Positions 49,329-60,007 of a stretch of 64,000 nt of DNA are shown piece by piece. Position 1 is the first letter of the stretch. Each line of letters begins with the position of its first letter. A model generated the notes under the pieces. It saw nothing but the letters and a program-made list of their open reading frames with translations, made no database searches and was not told the origin of the DNA. The translations under genes were made by a program, and so were the position numbers. This stretch comes from Planctomycetota bacterium (GTDB lineage: Bacteria > Planctomycetota > Planctomycetia > Planctomycetales > Planctomycetaceae): NCBI GenBank assembly GCA_003388505.1, contig QQVO01000046.1, forward strand, positions 1 through 64,000. The letters are read 5' to 3'.

Positions 49329-51422
49329 TCACTCCACGTTCAGGGTGCCCGTCACATTCCCGGACGCATCGAACAGAAGAATCTGGGGGTCTTCGCTTGA
49401 GCCGCACGCAATCGTCCCGCCGTCCTGGCTGACAGCGATCGAATCGACCCGTTCCAGATCCACCGGAAAGGAGACAACCTCCTCCGCCGCGACATTCCAC
49501 AAGTCAACGCCCATTTTCCGAATACCGACCAACCGGCCCGATGCCGTGTATCGCACCTCCTTCAAAAACCCCGGTTCGGGATTTTCGAGCGTGATGCCGG
49601 GCTGGGGCTGGTCGCCTTCCCAGATCAGGATTGGCCCGTTTCGCGTGGCAACCACGAGTTGGACGCCCCCCGGGTCGTAGGCCAGCGACGTGACCGGCGA
49701 CCCGCCTGGAACCACTATCTCGCGGAGCATTTCAGGCGACGCCGATGACAGGCCGACTTCGTACACTTCTCCCGCTCCCGCCGCGACGGCCAGACGCGCG
49801 CCGTCGTTGCTCACCGCGATCGCTGAAATGTCGTCTCGATCAAAACTGAAACTCCCTTCGACCGCGCCGGATTCGAGATTCCACACCAGCAGCCGGCCGT
49901 CGGCGCTGCTCGCCACGACGTGGGATCCGGCGCTGCTTGCGGAAAGCGCCCGGCTCCCGGCTTCCTCGGCGAGAATCGTCTCTGTTTCGAGATCGTACAG
50001 GACGGTTCGCTGGTTGGTGGCCGCCAGCATGCGTGTTCCCGCCGGATTCAAGACGATCCTTTCGCCCGCGATCTGTGTGATCTGATCGTCCAGTTCCTGA
50101 TCCGCGACGTCCCACAACTCGACCAGGCCGAAAGATCGGCCGGCTGCGAGCTTCCCGCCGTCGTCGCTGAAGGACAGGCTGGTCACGGTCCCACGCACAA
50201 TCGCGTGGTCGCCGGCCATCATCCCCGGAATGGCCCACACTCCCACGCCGCCGGCAATCACCGACACGATGAGCACGGCCGCTGCGATCGTTTGGGCTTG
50301 CGATGGGAGACCAAGCAGAAAAGACGGCATCAGGTCGTAGCGCGAAAACTCCGTATTCCGCAAACGGGTCAGCGGCGAAGACGCCTTCACCCGCGGCCGC
50401 TTCGGCTTCTTCGGTTTTTCCGGCTTCGGTTCAACCCTGGCTTGCGGCTGGGGAGACTCCGGAACGTCCGCCTCTTCGTCGTCCGCTGGAATGGTTTCCG
50501 CCTTCGACTTTTCCGGCGCCTCCAACTGCGCCTGTTTTCGCGTCCGGCGCCACCATCGTTTCTGCTTCGGCCCCTCGGAGACGGCAGGCGGCTTCGACAG
50601 TTCCTCTTCACTGCGCGTGTCTCCCAGGTCGCGCAGCGCCTTGAGAGCGCTCCGTTTGACGATCGGTTCTCCGGAACGGAACATCGTTTCCAGAAACGGG
50701 ATCATCGCCGCGTCTTCGGTTCGCGCGAACGCCTGCGCGACGTAGCAACGGTCCAGCGGGGACTCGCTTGTCATCTGCCGGATCAGCAATTCCCGCGCGT
50801 GCGTGCCCGGGATGCCGCCCAGTGCGAGGATCGCTTTCAGACGCAGCGGCTCCGGTTGGTCCAGCGCGTAAGCGATCGCCATCAACACCGACGCATCCTT
50901 GAACCGCGACATCGCGGTCACCATGACGATCCGGACCTCCTCCGACGATTCCTCTCGCAGCCGGCGATAGAGCGGACCCACCGAGATCGGGTCCGTCAGA
51001 CGTCCCAACGCCTGCACAGCCAGCTTCCGCACCCGCTCGTCTTCGTGTTCCAGCAGGGGAAGGAGCGGTGCGGCGTCCCCATCAGCCAACGCCTGATGGA
51101 CCTGTTCGACGACCGCCGGCCGCTGACCGGCCACCGAACGAACCTCAAGTCCCGCCTCCTGCGCCTCCTGCAGCACTTCGTTCAACAGGTCACGACCCCG
51201 CGGACTGTTCGTCAGCGGTGCAGCCGGCCTAGGCGGCTGAGAGGCATGCCCGGACGAAGCGTGCCCGGATGACGCAGAGGTCATCGTCCCATTCGGCCGC
51301 TTCGGCGCAGGAGTGGCCGCCGCGTCGTCCCGCTTGAGGACCGCTCCGCACGTTCGGCAGCGCGCCATCGCAGCCCGCACCTCGACCCCGCATTCCGGAC
51401 AGTGCACTGTTGTCAGCATCAT
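49329..51422 (-). CDS. Zinc-ribbon, HEAT and WD40 fusion membrane protein
   Basis: A 697-aa protein. A Cys4 zinc ribbon opens it (CPECG...CRTCG, residues about 8-26). HEAT repeats follow (about 90-270; KLAVQALGRLTDPISVGPLY, then LRLKAILALGG), then a charged Lys/Glu/Pro linker, one membrane helix (about 376-398, IAAAVLIVSVIAGGVGVW) and a WD40 propeller at the C-terminus (about 405-697; GTVTSLSFSDDGGKLAAGRS, then HVVASSADGRLLVWN). A cytoplasmic zinc/HEAT part is thus joined across the membrane to a propeller, suggesting a scaffold or sensor. No catalytic motif seen. Confidence 0.83.
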   Translation of the reverse strand: MMLTTVHCPECGVEVRAAMARCRTCGAVLKRDDAAATPAPKRPNGTMTSASSGHASSGHASQPPRPAAPLTNSPRGRDLLNEVLQEAQEAGLEVRSVAGQRPAVVEQVHQALADGDAAPLLPLLEHEDERVRKLAVQALGRLTDPISVGPLYRRLREESSEEVRIVMVTAMSRFKDASVLMAIAYALDQPEPLRLKAILALGGIPGTHARELLIRQMTSESPLDRCYVAQAFARTEDAAMIPFLETMFRSGEPIVKRSALKALRDLGDTRSEEELSKPPAVSEGPKQKRWWRRTRKQAQLEAPEKSKAETIPADDEEADVPESPQPQARVEPKPEKPKKPKRPRVKASSPLTRLRNTEFSRYDLMPSFLLGLPSQAQTIAAAVLIVSVIAGGVGVWAIPGMMAGDHAIVRGTVTSLSFSDDGGKLAAGRSFGLVELWDVADQELDDQITQIAGERIVLNPAGTRMLAATNQRTVLYDLETETILAEEAGSRALSASSAGSHVVASSADGRLLVWNLESGAVEGSFSFDRDDISAIAVSNDGARLAVAAGAGEVYEVGLSSASPEMLREIVVPGGSPVTSLAYDPGGVQLVVATRNGPILIWEGDQPQPGITLENPEPGFLKEVRYTASGRLVGIRKMGVDLWNVAAEEVVSFPVDLERVDSIAVSQDGGTIACGSSEDPQILLFDASGNVTGTLNVE

Positions 51423-51498
51423 TCGGCGACTCCCACAAACGGGCTCCGCAATCCGAACTCATTATGACTGCGCGTCCCGGTGACCCGCTGATACAGAA

Positions 51499-51527
51499 AG
51501 CCGGACGGGCGTGTTCCCCGTCCGGCT
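51499..51527 (-). terminator. Terminator-like hairpin after the DUF1559 gene
   Basis: AGCCGGACGGG (51499-51509) is exactly inverted at 51517-51527 (11-bp stem); on the minus strand it is followed by TTTCTGT, a weak T-run. It is about 74 bp after the stop. Confidence 0.65.
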
Positions 51528-51600
51528 CCTGAACTCAATACGTCAGGTCGTCACTCTCACTCTGCCTGACGTCGCCTCCTCGCGGAGGCGGATCCGACCA

Positions 51601-52878
<1,278 letters not shown>

Positions 52879-53425
52879 AGGGTGGTCTCCTGAAAGTCTT
52901 CGGGTAGGGCCGGCGGACCGGCCGGGAACAACAAGGCAACCGATTCCGGACCGCAGAGCCGGCCCTTCGATCGCCGCTTCGCGCCAACTGCGACGCATAC
53001 GACAACTGCGATTCGTCTAACGCTTGACTGGTAACTCCCCCCTTCCTTCGTTTTCCTGGATTCCCGCGTACTCCGACTCCCACACACCGACATCGGACGG
53101 ACGAGTCGATTGACCGCCCCGAACGAGAACGACCCAATGCTACGGCCGGAATGTGAAGGAATCGTGAATGAGGTTTGAATTGCGGCCGAATCTCGAAGTG
53201 CAATCTCCCGCGCAACCAGTTCCCTCGTTCCGACGTCCGCAAGACACGCTTCGTACGTCTTGACCGGCCCGGTAGCCGAAGCCGTGAGACTTCTGACGAC
53301 CCCGTGCTGGCCCGTCTGCGGTCCTGGGTTGCGTGCGCAGTCCGCCCCGGAAAAGATGGGCGCACCGCGCACGGCAGTCGGGCCCGCTGCGCGGACCCCG
53401 TACATGAAGCAGCCGCGATCCTGAC
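52879..53425. other. Divergent spacer, no gene seen
   Basis: 547 bp between the DUF1559 and isomerase genes. A short GC stem (GGCCGGCGGACCGGCC, 52909-52924) lies near the DUF1559 leader. No clear promoter consensus or gene. Long reading frames here look like shadows. Confidence 0.4.
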
Positions 53426-54244
53426 ATGCACCCCTTCCGATACAGCCTGAATTCCAGCACGATCAAACCCACCCCGATTCTGGAGAAGATCCGCATCGCG
53501 GCGGAGGTCGGCTACGAGGCGATCGAACTCTGGCACGACGACGTCGAACTCCATCTCTCCGGCGGCGGAACAGTCGAAGAAATCCGCGCTGCCGTAGACG
53601 ACCACGGCCTCGCCGTTCCGACCACGATCTACCTCAAGGGATGGTGGGATCCGAACGCGCCCGATTACGCCCAGGCCATGGACGAAATCCGCCGCAGGCT
53701 GGACCAGGCCGCCGCCCTCGGCGCGCCGTTCTCGGTGGCCAGCCCCCCGCCCTGGAAAGACGTCGACTACGATCTGACCGCACAGCAGTACCGCGACCTG
53801 ATCGAACTCGGGCTGGCGCGAGGCGTGCGGCCGGCCTTCGAGTACCTCGGCTTCGCCGACGAAGTGAACAGCATCGCCAAGGCGCTGCGCGTCATCGCAG
53901 GATCGGAGCATCCGCAGGCCGCGATCGTGATCGATCCGTTCCACGATTTTCGCGGCGGCGCCGGGCACGACGACATCGCCCGGCTCAGGGCCGATCAGAT
54001 CGCCGTCAGCCACTTCAACGACGCCCCGGCCTCTCCGCCCTGGAACGAACAGCACGACCCCGACCGCGTGATGCCGGGGGACGGCATCATCGACTTGCCG
54101 CACTATCTGTCGCTGCTGGCTGCGACGGGCTACGACCGGTTCCTCTCACTGGAACTCTTCCGGGAAGACCTCTGGGCCCGCGACCCGGAGGAAGTCGCCC
54201 GCGAAGGCCTCGAAAAGGTGAAAGCGGTCTGCGAAGCAGCCTGA
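53426..54244 (+). CDS. Sugar phosphate isomerase/epimerase, TIM barrel
   Basis: A 272-aa xylose-isomerase-like TIM-barrel protein: SLNSSTIKPTPILEKIRIAA at the start, GYEAIELWHDDVELHL, then metal-binding residues in AFEYLGF, VIDPFHDFRGG and SHFNDAP, and LSLELFREDLW at the end. These Glu/Asp/His positions are those of divalent-metal sugar isomerases and epimerases (AP endonuclease 2 superfamily). The substrate is unknown. It is convergent with the pectate-lyase-like gene. A second family member lies at 58922. Confidence 0.88.
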   Translation: MHPFRYSLNSSTIKPTPILEKIRIAAEVGYEAIELWHDDVELHLSGGGTVEEIRAAVDDHGLAVPTTIYLKGWWDPNAPDYAQAMDEIRRRLDQAAALGAPFSVASPPPWKDVDYDLTAQQYRDLIELGLARGVRPAFEYLGFADEVNSIAKALRVIAGSEHPQAAIVIDPFHDFRGGAGHDDIARLRADQIAVSHFNDAPASPPWNEQHDPDRVMPGDGIIDLPHYLSLLAATGYDRFLSLELFREDLWARDPEEVAREGLEKVKAVCEAA

Positions 54245-54271
54245 ATCAACGATGTCGGGCACATCGACGCG

Positions 54272-55726
54272 TCACTCGCTCGCCGCAACGAATTCCGCCA
54301 GCGTGAGAATGTTGCGAATGAACGTTTGTGACTCGATCACCTCGCGCGTCGGATCGTCGTCGCCGTGGTAACGCAGCCGACCCGGTTCCACCCACGCCCC
54401 GCGAGCGTCAAGCGCATGGATCACCGCTGAGGCTTGCTTGCGAAGTTGCGCGGTCATTCTCGGTCTTCGGCGTGCTGGTTTGTCACGCCGGTCCGGACCG
54501 TCCGCGACCAGTCGTCCGTACTCCGCCTCAATCCGGTCCAACTGCGACCCGACGATAAACCCATAGTGCGTCGGCATGTCGCCATCGTCATAGGTCAGCG
54601 TGTAATCGCGCGTGAAGTAGAGCGGCCGGTTGGTGTGCAGTTCGTAGAACCGGGCCAGTCGGCCGTCTTCGCGAAGCGACGCCCTGTAATAGTCGAGCGC
54701 TTTCGGGATCGGCGTCAGGTATTTGTCCTGGCCGGTTCGCCGATAGAGCAGCAGCAGCGCTCGCATCACGCCCTGCGATTCCCCGCCCGTGATTGATGCG
54801 GGCTCGAACTTTCGTGCCCAGGCGGGGTGCATCTCCCGGTTGTACTGCTGGGCCCACCCCGGTTGCGGGTCGGGCATTTGTGCCAGCAGAAAAAAGTCTC
54901 CGCCCTTCATGGCCGCATCCAGATATCGCTGATCGCCGTACACATCGTAAGCGTCCAGCAGCGTGACAATCAGGTCTCGGATCGTGTTGTCATTCAGCGT
55001 GTAGTACTCCCGGTAGTCCTCGTCCGGCCAACTCCGGGGCCACGATTCCGGGTACGCCGCCGCCATCACGGGGAACTCGTCCGGATCGGGAAATTCACTG
55101 TACCGCTGAGGCCACGCCCCATTGGGATACTGTGACTCCAGCACCGCATTCAGAGCGAACTGGGCCGACTCGTGGAGGGCGCGATTCTTGAACTCCAGCG
55201 CCTCGTCCAGCCTCACCAGAAACCGGATCGCCGACTGGGACTTGTCGTCGTCGAAGGTGGTCGTGTTTCTCAGTCGATCCGGTGATTCGCGGCGGTCGAC
55301 CCGGTAGGCGTAACGCATCCGCTCCTGCGGATCAAATGTGATGTGATTGTCCCACCCGCCGGACTCGAGTTGACCGTTGACCAGCGCCATTGCGGTTTCC
55401 ACAGCCGCGTCGAGCAGTTCTTTGCTCCCCGTCAGTTCGTAGGCGTCGAGATACGCCTCCCCGACGCTCGGGGTTCCCGGCGGCTGCAGCCAGGCGGTCA
55501 TCTCGTCGACGCGGCCTTCCCCCTCACGTTTGGTCAGGTCGCCGCTCCAGCGATAGACATACCCACCACCCGCAGCGCACTCATTGCGGAAGAATGCCGT
55601 CGAGCGATGCAGCGCCCGGATCGCGTCGCGACGATCCGGCGCGTCGTCCGCTCGTGACTCCGTCGCGCTCGCCAGCAGAAGAAGCGCAACGACCGTCGCC
55701 CGCACTCGGCTACGTCGGATCAACAT
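54272..55726 (-). CDS. PL10-like pectate lyase, exported
   Basis: A 484-aa protein with signal peptide (VVALLLLASATESRA). The alpha/alpha-toroid fold of polysaccharide lyase family 10 is suggested by FQ-type repeats: TTTFDDDKSQSAIRFLVRLD, YPNGAWPQRYSEFPD and YYTLNDNTIRDLIVTLLDAY (catalytic-Asp region, normally YTFNDN), then MHPAWARKFEPASITGGES. It probably cleaves pectate or a related polygalacturonate outside the cell by beta-elimination. The neighbouring cytochrome/WD40 gene on the same strand lies upstream of it. Family assignment is good; the exact polymer is inferred. Confidence 0.85.
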   Translation of the reverse strand: MLIRRSRVRATVVALLLLASATESRADDAPDRRDAIRALHRSTAFFRNECAAGGGYVYRWSGDLTKREGEGRVDEMTAWLQPPGTPSVGEAYLDAYELTGSKELLDAAVETAMALVNGQLESGGWDNHITFDPQERMRYAYRVDRRESPDRLRNTTTFDDDKSQSAIRFLVRLDEALEFKNRALHESAQFALNAVLESQYPNGAWPQRYSEFPDPDEFPVMAAAYPESWPRSWPDEDYREYYTLNDNTIRDLIVTLLDAYDVYGDQRYLDAAMKGGDFFLLAQMPDPQPGWAQQYNREMHPAWARKFEPASITGGESQGVMRALLLLYRRTGQDKYLTPIPKALDYYRASLREDGRLARFYELHTNRPLYFTRDYTLTYDDGDMPTHYGFIVGSQLDRIEAEYGRLVADGPDRRDKPARRRPRMTAQLRKQASAVIHALDARGAWVEPGRLRYHGDDDPTREVIESQTFIRNILTLAEFVAASE

Positions 55727-55784
55727 CAGGTCGCCTTCCGTGCCGCGACTTCACCGCCAAACCACTGCGGCACTGCTCGTTGTG

Positions 55785-57731
55785 TCAGTTGGCCGCAGCC
55801 TGTCCCGCATCCAGTCCCGGCGCCGCCACCCAGTTCAGAATCGTCTGCGCGTCCTCGATGTTCCAGATGCGAATCTCGCCGTCGTAACTTCCGCTGGCAA
55901 GCCGCCCCGATTCCGCATGAACGGTGAGCGAATAGACCCAGTCGGTGTGTCCGGAGAAGGTCTTCACCGCGGCGCCGTCGGCAGCGTTATGCAGTCGCGC
56001 TGTCTTGTCGGCGCTGCAACTGAAGAGCCGGTTGTCCGCGAGCACTTCGACTTGCAGCACCTCATTGCCGAATCCGCCGATTTTCCGCACCTCTTTCGCA
56101 TCGGCGGTCTGCCAGATGCGAACCTGTTTGTCCCGTCCGCCGGTGGCGATCTGGTTTCCGTCCGCCAGAAACGCCGCGCTATAGACCGGTTCTCCGTGAC
56201 CGTTAAACGTCGTCAACGCGTCGCCGGTGGAGGCGTCAAACACCTTGGCCGTCTTGTCGCGGCTGGCAGTGACGAGTCTTGTTCCGTCAGGCGACCAGGC
56301 GACGTCCATCACCCAGTCTGCATGGTCTTCAACGTGAATCTGTTCCTCACCCGTCGCCACGTCGAACACGCGCAGCGAGCGGTCCGCCCCGCACGCAGCC
56401 AGCCGCGCGCCGTCGGGACTGAAGGCCACACCGAACATGGCGTCCTCGACCGTCACCAGGTCGGCCAGCAACGCCCCGTCGGCGATGTTGAAGATCTTGA
56501 CCTCTCCCGTCTGCCCCGGCGTCCCCGACGCAATCGCGATACGCTGCCCGTCCCCGTGAAACTCCACATCGTAGACGCGTTCCGCCACGTTCCAGATTCG
56601 CCGGATCACCTGATGGTCGGCCGGATTCCACAGAATCAATTCATGATAGCCGGAACTGGCCAGCACCTGTCCGTCCGGGCTGAAATCCAGCGCCGTAACC
56701 GGAATCGCCACCGGGTAGGCTTCCGGCGGGTCCGGCTGCGGAAACTTCGGCATGATCTCCAGCAGCGGAGCTTCGGGCGAAACTCCGGCGTCCAGCTTCG
56801 CACCGAGCGCGACCCACTTCTTGATCACAGCGATCTGTTCCGCCGTAAGCGGGTCGGCGTCCTTCGGCATCGAACCGTCCTCGATCTGCAGGCACAGATT
56901 GGAGAATTCCCCGTCTCCCGGTTCGACGGCCGGGCCCGACTCGCCCCCCTTCATGATCGCGGCGTAGGACTCCATGTTGAACCGGCCCTTCGCCATCCGG
57001 GCGTTATGACACGCCAGGCATCGGTCGTAGAAAATCGGGGCCACTTCTCTGCGGAACGACACCCACAGCCCCCCCTGTTGCAAGGTCTCTTCGACGGCCC
57101 GCGCTTTGGCCAACCAGTCGGCCGTAACAGCCGCGAGTGCCTCACTGGCCTGGTTCAGTTCGGTCTGCACTGCAGCGACCTGCTCATTGGCCTGAGTCAT
57201 GCCGGCTTCAGTCTCGGTAATCGTCTGCCTGGCGGCGGCGATCGCCTCCTGCGTGGTTTTGACTTCAGCGGCTGCGGTGTCCGCGGCCTTGGTCGCGGTT
57301 TCGGCGTTCGCCTTCGCCTCGTCAGCCTTCTTCTGGGCTTCGGCCAGTGCTTTCGCCGCGTCTTCTGCCGCCTTATCGGCGGCCTGTTTGTCGGCCGCGG
57401 CCTTCTGCGCCGCCTCCTGCTGCTTCGGAAGGGCCTCTTCCGATTGTTTCAGCTGGTTTTGCGCCTGCTGCAAGTCCCGTTGCAGTTTGAGCAGCATCTG
57501 CTGCAACTCGGTGACCTTGGATTCGGCGCTCTGGACCCGCTCCTCCGCCTGTTGCTTCGCGGCGGCGGCCTGATCGGCCGTGGTCTTCAGTTCAGCCGCC
57601 TTTTGCGTCGCCTCCTCCGGTGTCAATGCCGGCGTCGCGGCCGGGTCTTCGGGAGTCTCCTGGGCACTGACTGGCATCGCCGAGAGAGAGATCAGAGCAA
57701 CCGCGATGACCAGGATCGAAGCGCGTTTCAT
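55785..57731 (-). CDS. c-type cytochrome, coiled-coil and WD40 fusion
   Basis: A 648-aa exported protein with signal peptide (SILVIAVALISLSAMPVSAQ). Residues about 30-190 are an Ala/Lys/Gln-rich coiled coil (KAADKQAADKAAEDAAKALA). A planctomycete cytochrome c domain follows: FYDRCLACHNARMAKGRF carries CxxCH, and GSMPKDADPLT has the Met ligand. The C-terminal half is a WD40 propeller (VTALDFSPDGQVLASSGYHE, then HADWVMDVAWSPDGTRLVTA). Such proteins are typical of this phylum and may be periplasmic electron-transfer scaffolds. A candidate promoter lies at 57878-57906. Confidence 0.9.
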   Translation of the reverse strand: MKRASILVIAVALISLSAMPVSAQETPEDPAATPALTPEEATQKAAELKTTADQAAAAKQQAEERVQSAESKVTELQQMLLKLQRDLQQAQNQLKQSEEALPKQQEAAQKAAADKQAADKAAEDAAKALAEAQKKADEAKANAETATKAADTAAAEVKTTQEAIAAARQTITETEAGMTQANEQVAAVQTELNQASEALAAVTADWLAKARAVEETLQQGGLWVSFRREVAPIFYDRCLACHNARMAKGRFNMESYAAIMKGGESGPAVEPGDGEFSNLCLQIEDGSMPKDADPLTAEQIAVIKKWVALGAKLDAGVSPEAPLLEIMPKFPQPDPPEAYPVAIPVTALDFSPDGQVLASSGYHELILWNPADHQVIRRIWNVAERVYDVEFHGDGQRIAIASGTPGQTGEVKIFNIADGALLADLVTVEDAMFGVAFSPDGARLAACGADRSLRVFDVATGEEQIHVEDHADWVMDVAWSPDGTRLVTASRDKTAKVFDASTGDALTTFNGHGEPVYSAAFLADGNQIATGGRDKQVRIWQTADAKEVRKIGGFGNEVLQVEVLADNRLFSCSADKTARLHNAADGAAVKTFSGHTDWVYSLTVHAESGRLASGSYDGEIRIWNIEDAQTILNWVAAPGLDAGQAAAN

Positions 57732-58090
57732 GGCGGACCTTGAGTGAAACTGAGATTCTTGAGGCAGGTGACGCTTCGTCCCGGCTCATCCGGGGAAGCC
57801 GTCGTTCAGGGCGCCGAACCGCAGGGGAACGGGCCTCGGGAGGGAAACTGGCGACGCATCCATGCCCGCTGATGTCCAGCATCACTGACGATCACGCAAG
57901 TGTCAAGAGGCACGTGAGTTTCGCTCCACTCGAACAACGTTCCAACGACCTTACCAGCCGTGTCCATCCTCGGTCGGCAGACTTGCGAGACCCGCGACGA
58001 ACCGGAATCATGCGGTCTTGAGCAGGGTGAGTCCGCCCGCTGCGGATTCTCGCCCGTTTCCGAACTCGGTCAGGAGGGGGAATCTCCGTA
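57732..58090. other. Divergent spacer with candidate promoter
   Basis: 359 bp with no gene. The minus-strand promoter candidate at 57878-57906 is its only notable feature. Confidence 0.45.
57878..57906 (-). promoter_or_regulatory. Candidate sigma-70-type promoter
   Basis: On the minus strand TTGACA (57906-57901), a 17-bp spacer and GATGCT (57883-57878). The -35 box is perfect and the -10 is weak. It is oriented toward the cytochrome/WD40 gene, whose start is 147 bp away. Confidence 0.5.
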
Positions 58091-58855
58091 ATGCTCGCAA
58101 TCCGCCGCGCCGTCTTGATGGCGGCCATCCCGTTATGCGCGCTCCCATCGCAACGGCTCCGCGCCGCTCCCCCCAGGTCGGATTCCGGCGAGCCGCCACG
58201 GCCGCCGGCGGTTCGGTTCGATCCGGTGGAACGCGAGATCGAGGGCTGGAAGGTTCACATCGAACCGTCGCTGATCGAAGACGACGCTTCGGGAGCAGGG
58301 AGCCGGGCGTTGCGCATGCTGGCCGATCATCTCAACCGGATCGCCATCCTGATGCCTGAAGAGCGCCTGCAGGAACTCCGTACGCTCGAAATCTGGATCG
58401 AGCGCGATCATCCCGTCCTTAAGGCGATGCAGTACCATCCCAGCCGCGCCTGGCTCGAACAGCACGGACACGATCCGCGACTGGCCCGGAAAGTCCACAT
58501 TCCGCAAGCGGCCGCGTTGCTCGACCGACGGCAGTTGCTCAAACACCCCATGGTCGTCCTGCACGAACTGGCACACAGTTATCACGACCAGTTCCTCAGC
58601 TTTGACAATCCCCGGATCATCGAGGTGTACGAGGCCGCCCGCGACACCGGGTCGTACGACGAAGTCTTGCTCTTCACCGGCGATTACGTACGGCATTACG
58701 CCATGACGAATCACAAGGAATACTTTGCGGAAGCGACCGAAGCTTACTTCTATCGCAACGATTTCTACCCGTTCGTCCGCGCGGAACTCGCCGAGCACGA
58801 TCCCGCGCTGCACGATCTGCTCGTCGAAATCTGGGGGCCCCTGCAGTCGCAATGA
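58091..58855 (+). CDS. HExxH metallopeptidase-like exported protein
   Basis: A 254-aa protein with a probable signal peptide (AVLMAAIPLCALPSQRLRA). The zinc motif HELAHSYHD (158-166) is followed by NHKEYFAEATEAYF (207-220), whose Glu214 would be the third ligand. This spacing resembles gluzincin folds such as the anthrax lethal-factor-like family, but no toxin domain is present. A catalytic Glu159 is in place. The neighbours do not hint at a substrate. Confidence 0.8.
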   Translation: MLAIRRAVLMAAIPLCALPSQRLRAAPPRSDSGEPPRPPAVRFDPVEREIEGWKVHIEPSLIEDDASGAGSRALRMLADHLNRIAILMPEERLQELRTLEIWIERDHPVLKAMQYHPSRAWLEQHGHDPRLARKVHIPQAAALLDRRQLLKHPMVVLHELAHSYHDQFLSFDNPRIIEVYEAARDTGSYDEVLLFTGDYVRHYAMTNHKEYFAEATEAYFYRNDFYPFVRAELAEHDPALHDLLVEIWGPLQSQ

Positions 58856-58921
58856 TCGGATGCATCGGCGGAATCCGGTTGGGTGGTTCGTCGCCGTGGT
58901 CCAATCAGCGTCGATGCGGCG

Positions 58922-59674
58922 TCACAGCAGTGATTCCAGCAGCATCCGCATCTTTCGCAGTTCGAGCTGTCGGTCCACTCCTCCCATCAGATCGGGAAAC
59001 AACTCGATCGAGAGCGCGCGGTTGTAATTGTGCCGCGACAGTTGGGAAACCAGCCGGCCGTATTCGACCTCGCCGAGGCCGACCTGCACCTGGACCGAGT
59101 CCGCCGTCGAGTCCCGCAGCAGCACGTGGATCGCGTGTGGAATCATCAGATCCATCGAACGTTCCGGCGCCTCGTCCTGCAGGACATACGTTGGATCGAG
59201 AGCCAGCCCGAGTCCCGACACCGCCTGGCAGAGTTCGACCGCAGTATGCGGGTCGGCTGTCAGCGCGCCCGTTGCGTTGCGAATCGCAAGCCTGACCCCG
59301 TCGGCGCTCGCCCGCCGCGCCAGCTCCTGCAGCCGTTCAATCTCTGCGTTGAACGGAGTTCCAATCTCCGAGGCCGGCAGGGTGATCTGTGTGATCTTGA
59401 GATTCTTTGCCGCCGTGACCAGACGAGAGAAGACGTCCGGCGGCACGTCGTGGGCGAGTGTGATCGCGGTGGGAAGCAGCCGCGTCCGGTCCCGGAAACG
59501 CGCGGCAAAACCGTCGGGGTCTGCGGCAATCTCTGCGGTCTTCAGCAGCGTCCCCTGATCATCGACCCAGAGATCAACGCGGTCGAATCCAAGATCGGTG
59601 ATTTGTGCCAGAGCCTCTTCAAACGGCAAATCGGAGAGACTCCGGGTCGAGATCGCGACAAACACTCCGCGCAC
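58922..59674 (-). CDS. Sugar phosphate isomerase/epimerase-like protein
   Basis: A 250-aa TIM-barrel protein, shorter than the family member at 53426. It has MRGVFVAISTRSLSDLPFEE, LGFDRVDLWVDD, LALDPTYVLQDE, and the C-terminal ALSIELFPDLMGG, giving only part of the usual metal-ligand set: the His in the HFND position is replaced by LLRDS. It may be a divergent or inactive isomerase. An 18-bp perfect palindrome lies 22 bp upstream of the start and may control it. Confidence 0.82.
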   Translation of the reverse strand: MRGVFVAISTRSLSDLPFEEALAQITDLGFDRVDLWVDDQGTLLKTAEIAADPDGFAARFRDRTRLLPTAITLAHDVPPDVFSRLVTAAKNLKITQITLPASEIGTPFNAEIERLQELARRASADGVRLAIRNATGALTADPHTAVELCQAVSGLGLALDPTYVLQDEAPERSMDLMIPHAIHVLLRDSTADSVQVQVGLGEVEYGRLVSQLSRHNYNRALSIELFPDLMGGVDRQLELRKMRMLLESLL

Positions 59675-60007
59675 TCCATTGTCAGCCAGTCAACAGGCGC
59701 AACATGTTGCGCCAGAGCAGATTCCGCTCACCGGGTGAACGGGCGGCTCCTCAAAACCGTCCTGTAATTTACGTGGGTTGCATCGCTCGTGCAAGATCGG
59801 TCGAGTCTGCGGCCGGGACGGGATGTACGTTTCTCAAGGATTGTTCGCGTTTTGCCGCTCTCCGTGCCGATACACAGTTTGAGCGGCCGATGTCATCGCC
59901 CGCCGATTGCCCGTCTCCATCGACGGAAATCGGCAAGCATGTCGTCACTCACTGGCCGACACCATGCGCACACGGTCTGAAACAACACAGCGGATCATTG
60001 GGGTTTC
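59675..60007. other. Divergent spacer with palindrome
   Basis: 333 bp between divergent genes, with no gene. It contains the palindrome at 59696-59713; the rest shows no recognisable element. Confidence 0.45.
59696..59713. promoter_or_regulatory. Perfect 18-bp palindrome, possible operator
   Basis: GGCGCAACATGTTGCGCC is self-complementary over its whole length and begins 22 bp before the isomerase start codon, a position where a dimeric repressor could block transcription or initiation. Confidence 0.6.
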
